Assembly (NCBI GenBank): GCA_034112445.1
Contig: JAWUVI010000020.1
Span: 46,003-110,002 of the forward strand
From: Pelagadaptatus sp034112445
GTDB lineage: Bacteria; Pseudomonadota; Gammaproteobacteria; Pseudomonadales; Cellvibrionaceae
Direction: 5' to 3'
Length of the DNA: 64,000 bases
The position numbers and the translations under genes were made by a program. Below the pieces are notes generated by a model. It was not told where the DNA came from. It saw nothing but the letters and a program-made list of their open reading frames with translations, and did not search any database. Within the stretch, counting starts at the first letter, position 1. The number at the start of each line of letters is the position of its first letter. This document shows positions 62,501 to 64,000 of this stretch, piece by piece.

Positions 62501-62592
62501 GAGGTAGGTTAAATATTGTTGAGGGGTAGGTTAAAAAATTGTTTCTAGGTTACTCGAAAGAATAGTCGTCATAATAGTCGTCATAATAGTCG
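62501..62592. repeat. Short tandem repeats after hrpA (22-bp and 12-bp units)
   Basis: GAGGTAGGTT at 62501 recurs as GGGGTAGGTT at 62523 (period 22). AATAGTCG occurs at 62561, 62573 and 62585 (period 12). The array fills much of the gap before the next gene. Confidence 0.8.
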
Positions 62593-62680
62593 AAAGAACA
62601 ATTGAAAGAGTTGTTGAAAAACATAGCAGGGATCTATAATTAGTGGTGTAATCAAGTCTGCTGAATAACATAAAAATATT

Positions 62681-63640
62681 ATGAGCACATTTTCTTGGCG
62701 TAATGCCCGACTTTCACGAGAAGTCATCCCGGTACCTGTCGGCAATGCACGGCTGTCGTTACACCGGTTTTATAGAAATCCAGAAGGCACACCGGTTTTT
62801 ATGGTGGCGAGCCTCGGGGAAGATCACACCGTTTTTGCACCAAACGAAGCTGATAGTGGACTGGCCCATTTTCTTGCCGATATCGGCTACGATGTTTACG
62901 TTGCGGAAGTTAGAAATCACCTAGTCCAACCCAGCCTAAGTCAATCTAAAAATAAACCAGACTGGGGTTTGCATAACCTGATAATGGAAGATATTCCTAC
63001 GCAGCTCTCGGCGGTTATGAAAATTCGCCCGCGTGAACCTCAATTTTGGGTGGGACACGGGGTTGGAAGCTTGCTGCTGACGGCTTGTTATTCTCGCCTT
63101 GATTTAATGCCTGCTCCGGTTTTGGGGTTCGTCCAGTTTGCGGCTTCACGCAGATGTGAGTTGAGCTCCATGGCTAAAACCCTGGCTTATATGGGTTGGC
63201 AGTCATGCATGCAAATATCAGCTAAAGCCAATACTCGGATTGGCTGGATACCTGTTTCCGGTGAAAGTGAACAAGTTGTCAGTGAGTTGTGTCAATGGCA
63301 CCAAGACATCCATTGGATTGATCCAATTGATGGCTTTAACTATCGGCTTGCTATAGCGGACAAGGGCTTGCCTTCTAGCTTGTATTTTTCTTTAGATGAT
63401 ACTTTGTGGGGTGAAAAGCTTTGGGGCAGTATCAATGATACTCGTCTTTGGGTGCAAGAACTGGGTTCACATGATGCTCAAATGTTTAGCTTGAGCCGCG
63501 CTAATGGCAATCTACGCAACTATAGTTACACCTCAATACTGACTCACCCTGACGCTTGTGACGATCACTTTATTCAATTGCAACAGTGGCTTGAATCTCG
63601 TAAAAATAGTGAGTCCTGGTCGGATATAAAAACGGCCTGA
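62681..63640 (+). CDS. Alpha/beta hydrolase-fold protein lacking the nucleophile serine
   Basis: The 319-residue protein has an alpha/beta-hydrolase layout with an oxyanion region (PVFMVASLGEDHTVF), the nucleophile elbow FWVGHGVGSLLL, an Asp in YFSLDDTLWG and a His in LGSHDAQMF. The elbow reads GHGVG, so Gly stands where Ser is expected, although a Ser follows at the end. It may be inactive, use another residue or act as a binding protein. No signal peptide is visible. It lies between hrpA and the EGKCG-repeat gene. Confidence 0.75.
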   Translation: MSTFSWRNARLSREVIPVPVGNARLSLHRFYRNPEGTPVFMVASLGEDHTVFAPNEADSGLAHFLADIGYDVYVAEVRNHLVQPSLSQSKNKPDWGLHNLIMEDIPTQLSAVMKIRPREPQFWVGHGVGSLLLTACYSRLDLMPAPVLGFVQFAASRRCELSSMAKTLAYMGWQSCMQISAKANTRIGWIPVSGESEQVVSELCQWHQDIHWIDPIDGFNYRLAIADKGLPSSLYFSLDDTLWGEKLWGSINDTRLWVQELGSHDAQMFSLSRANGNLRNYSYTSILTHPDACDDHFIQLQQWLESRKNSESWSDIKTA

Positions 63641-63745
63641 CTTTAACCGAGCGTTTTTTTGCTCTGATTGAAACTATCGTTCTTGGCGTTGGTCTTAATA
63701 ACACAATCACTCAATAATATTTTTTATTAATATAAGGAATTTACT

Positions 63746-64000
63746 ATGTCTAAACACACTCCTAAAGCTATCGTCTCTCCATTAGTGGCTGCTGTAGGCG
63801 CAGCTTTTTTGGCTACAGCCACTATTGCACCAATGAGCTTTGCTGCTGAAAATCCGTTTGCTGCCGAACCTTTGAGCTCGGGCTATAACCTGGCCAGCAA
63901 AGATATGGAAGGTAAGTGCGGCGAAGGTAAATGCGGCGAGAAGAAAGCCGAAAAAATGAAAGCTAAAATGGAAGGCAAGTGCGGCGAAGGTAAATGCGGC
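63746..64000 (+). CDS. HvfA-like low-complexity RiPP precursor (partial, cut by window end)
   Basis: The visible 85 residues have a signal-type N-terminus (AVGAAFLATATIAPMSFAAE, cleavage after SFA or AA) and then a repeat region with four EGKCG motifs in two MEGKCGEGKCG blocks, separated by a charged Lys/Glu/Met spacer. EGKCG-repeat proteins of the HvfA group are modified at Cys by DUF692-type (MNIO) enzymes with a DUF2063 partner and are linked to copper. AAGGA lies about seven bases before the ATG. The end of the gene and any modification genes are outside the window. Confidence 0.85.
   Translation, partial: MSKHTPKAIVSPLVAAVGAAFLATATIAPMSFAAENPFAAEPLSSGYNLASKDMEGKCGEGKCGEKKAEKMKAKMEGKCGEGKCG

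Noticed and set aside
63641..63745. Terminator between the hydrolase-like gene and the EGKCG gene
   Set aside because: The AAAACG/CGTTTT pairing is short and the loop is long, so an intrinsic terminator is not convincing.

Overview
The window comes from a Gram-negative gammaproteobacterium. It encodes outer-membrane porins, lipoproteins with a lipobox, a 4.5S SRP RNA next to dnaX-ybaB-recR, and QueF, YcgL/YcgN, EpmC and HrpA of gammaproteobacterial type. Several neighbourhoods (a tRNA-Glu/tRNA-Gly pair beside a PA2817-like gene and an ABC-2 exporter) resemble Pseudomonas gene order. The sodium-pumping oxaloacetate decarboxylase, an alkylsulfatase, DUF1302/DUF1329 envelope proteins and several acyl-CoA dehydrogenases suggest a marine, lipid-using relative such as the Cellvibrionales/Spongiibacteraceae. 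This placement is an inference.

Layout. 1-3.6 kb: oadGAB, a biotin-dependent Na+ pump. 3.6-20 kb: a catabolic and envelope region with an alkylsulfatase lipoprotein, a DUF3604 protein, three acyl-CoA dehydrogenases, an AraC-type regulator, a DUF1302/DUF1329 pair, a lone molybdopterin oxidoreductase and an EstB-like serine hydrolase. 20-34.7 kb: housekeeping genes (epmC, pdxB, a NAD-kinase-like protein, an rRNA-type methyltransferase, alaA, a Tag-like glycosylase, a DUF1499 protein, two tRNAs, an ABC-2 exporter, queF, a YdjA-type nitroreductase) and several uncharacterised proteins.

34.74-45.0 kb: an integrated element of about 10.3 kb at the 3' end of tRNA-Ser(GGA). It has a P4-type tyrosine integrase next to the tRNA, an imperfect copy of the tRNA 3' end at the far boundary, and paired TGTTACAWT repeats inside both ends. 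Its control genes are AlpA-like, HTH, Rha-like and winged-helix proteins. A cluster of palindromic CTTCA-N5-TGAAG repeats and small cargo genes follow, together with decayed genes including an HsdR fragment. No capsid or conjugation genes are visible.

45-64 kb: a PstS-like protein and porin, the SRP RNA, dnaX (with an E. coli-like programmed frameshift signal), ybaB, recR, rnd, ycgL, ycgN, membrane proteins, two vWA proteins, a MoxR ATPase, hrpA and an alpha/beta-hydrolase-like protein without the nucleophilic serine. The window ends inside a secreted protein with repeated EGKCG motifs. This looks like an HvfA-type precursor of a Cys-modified, copper-linked RiPP, and its maturation genes would lie just beyond the edge.

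A recurring feature is short tandem duplication (periods 6, 7, 12, 16, 20 and 22 bp) in intergenic DNA, often touching a start or stop codon.
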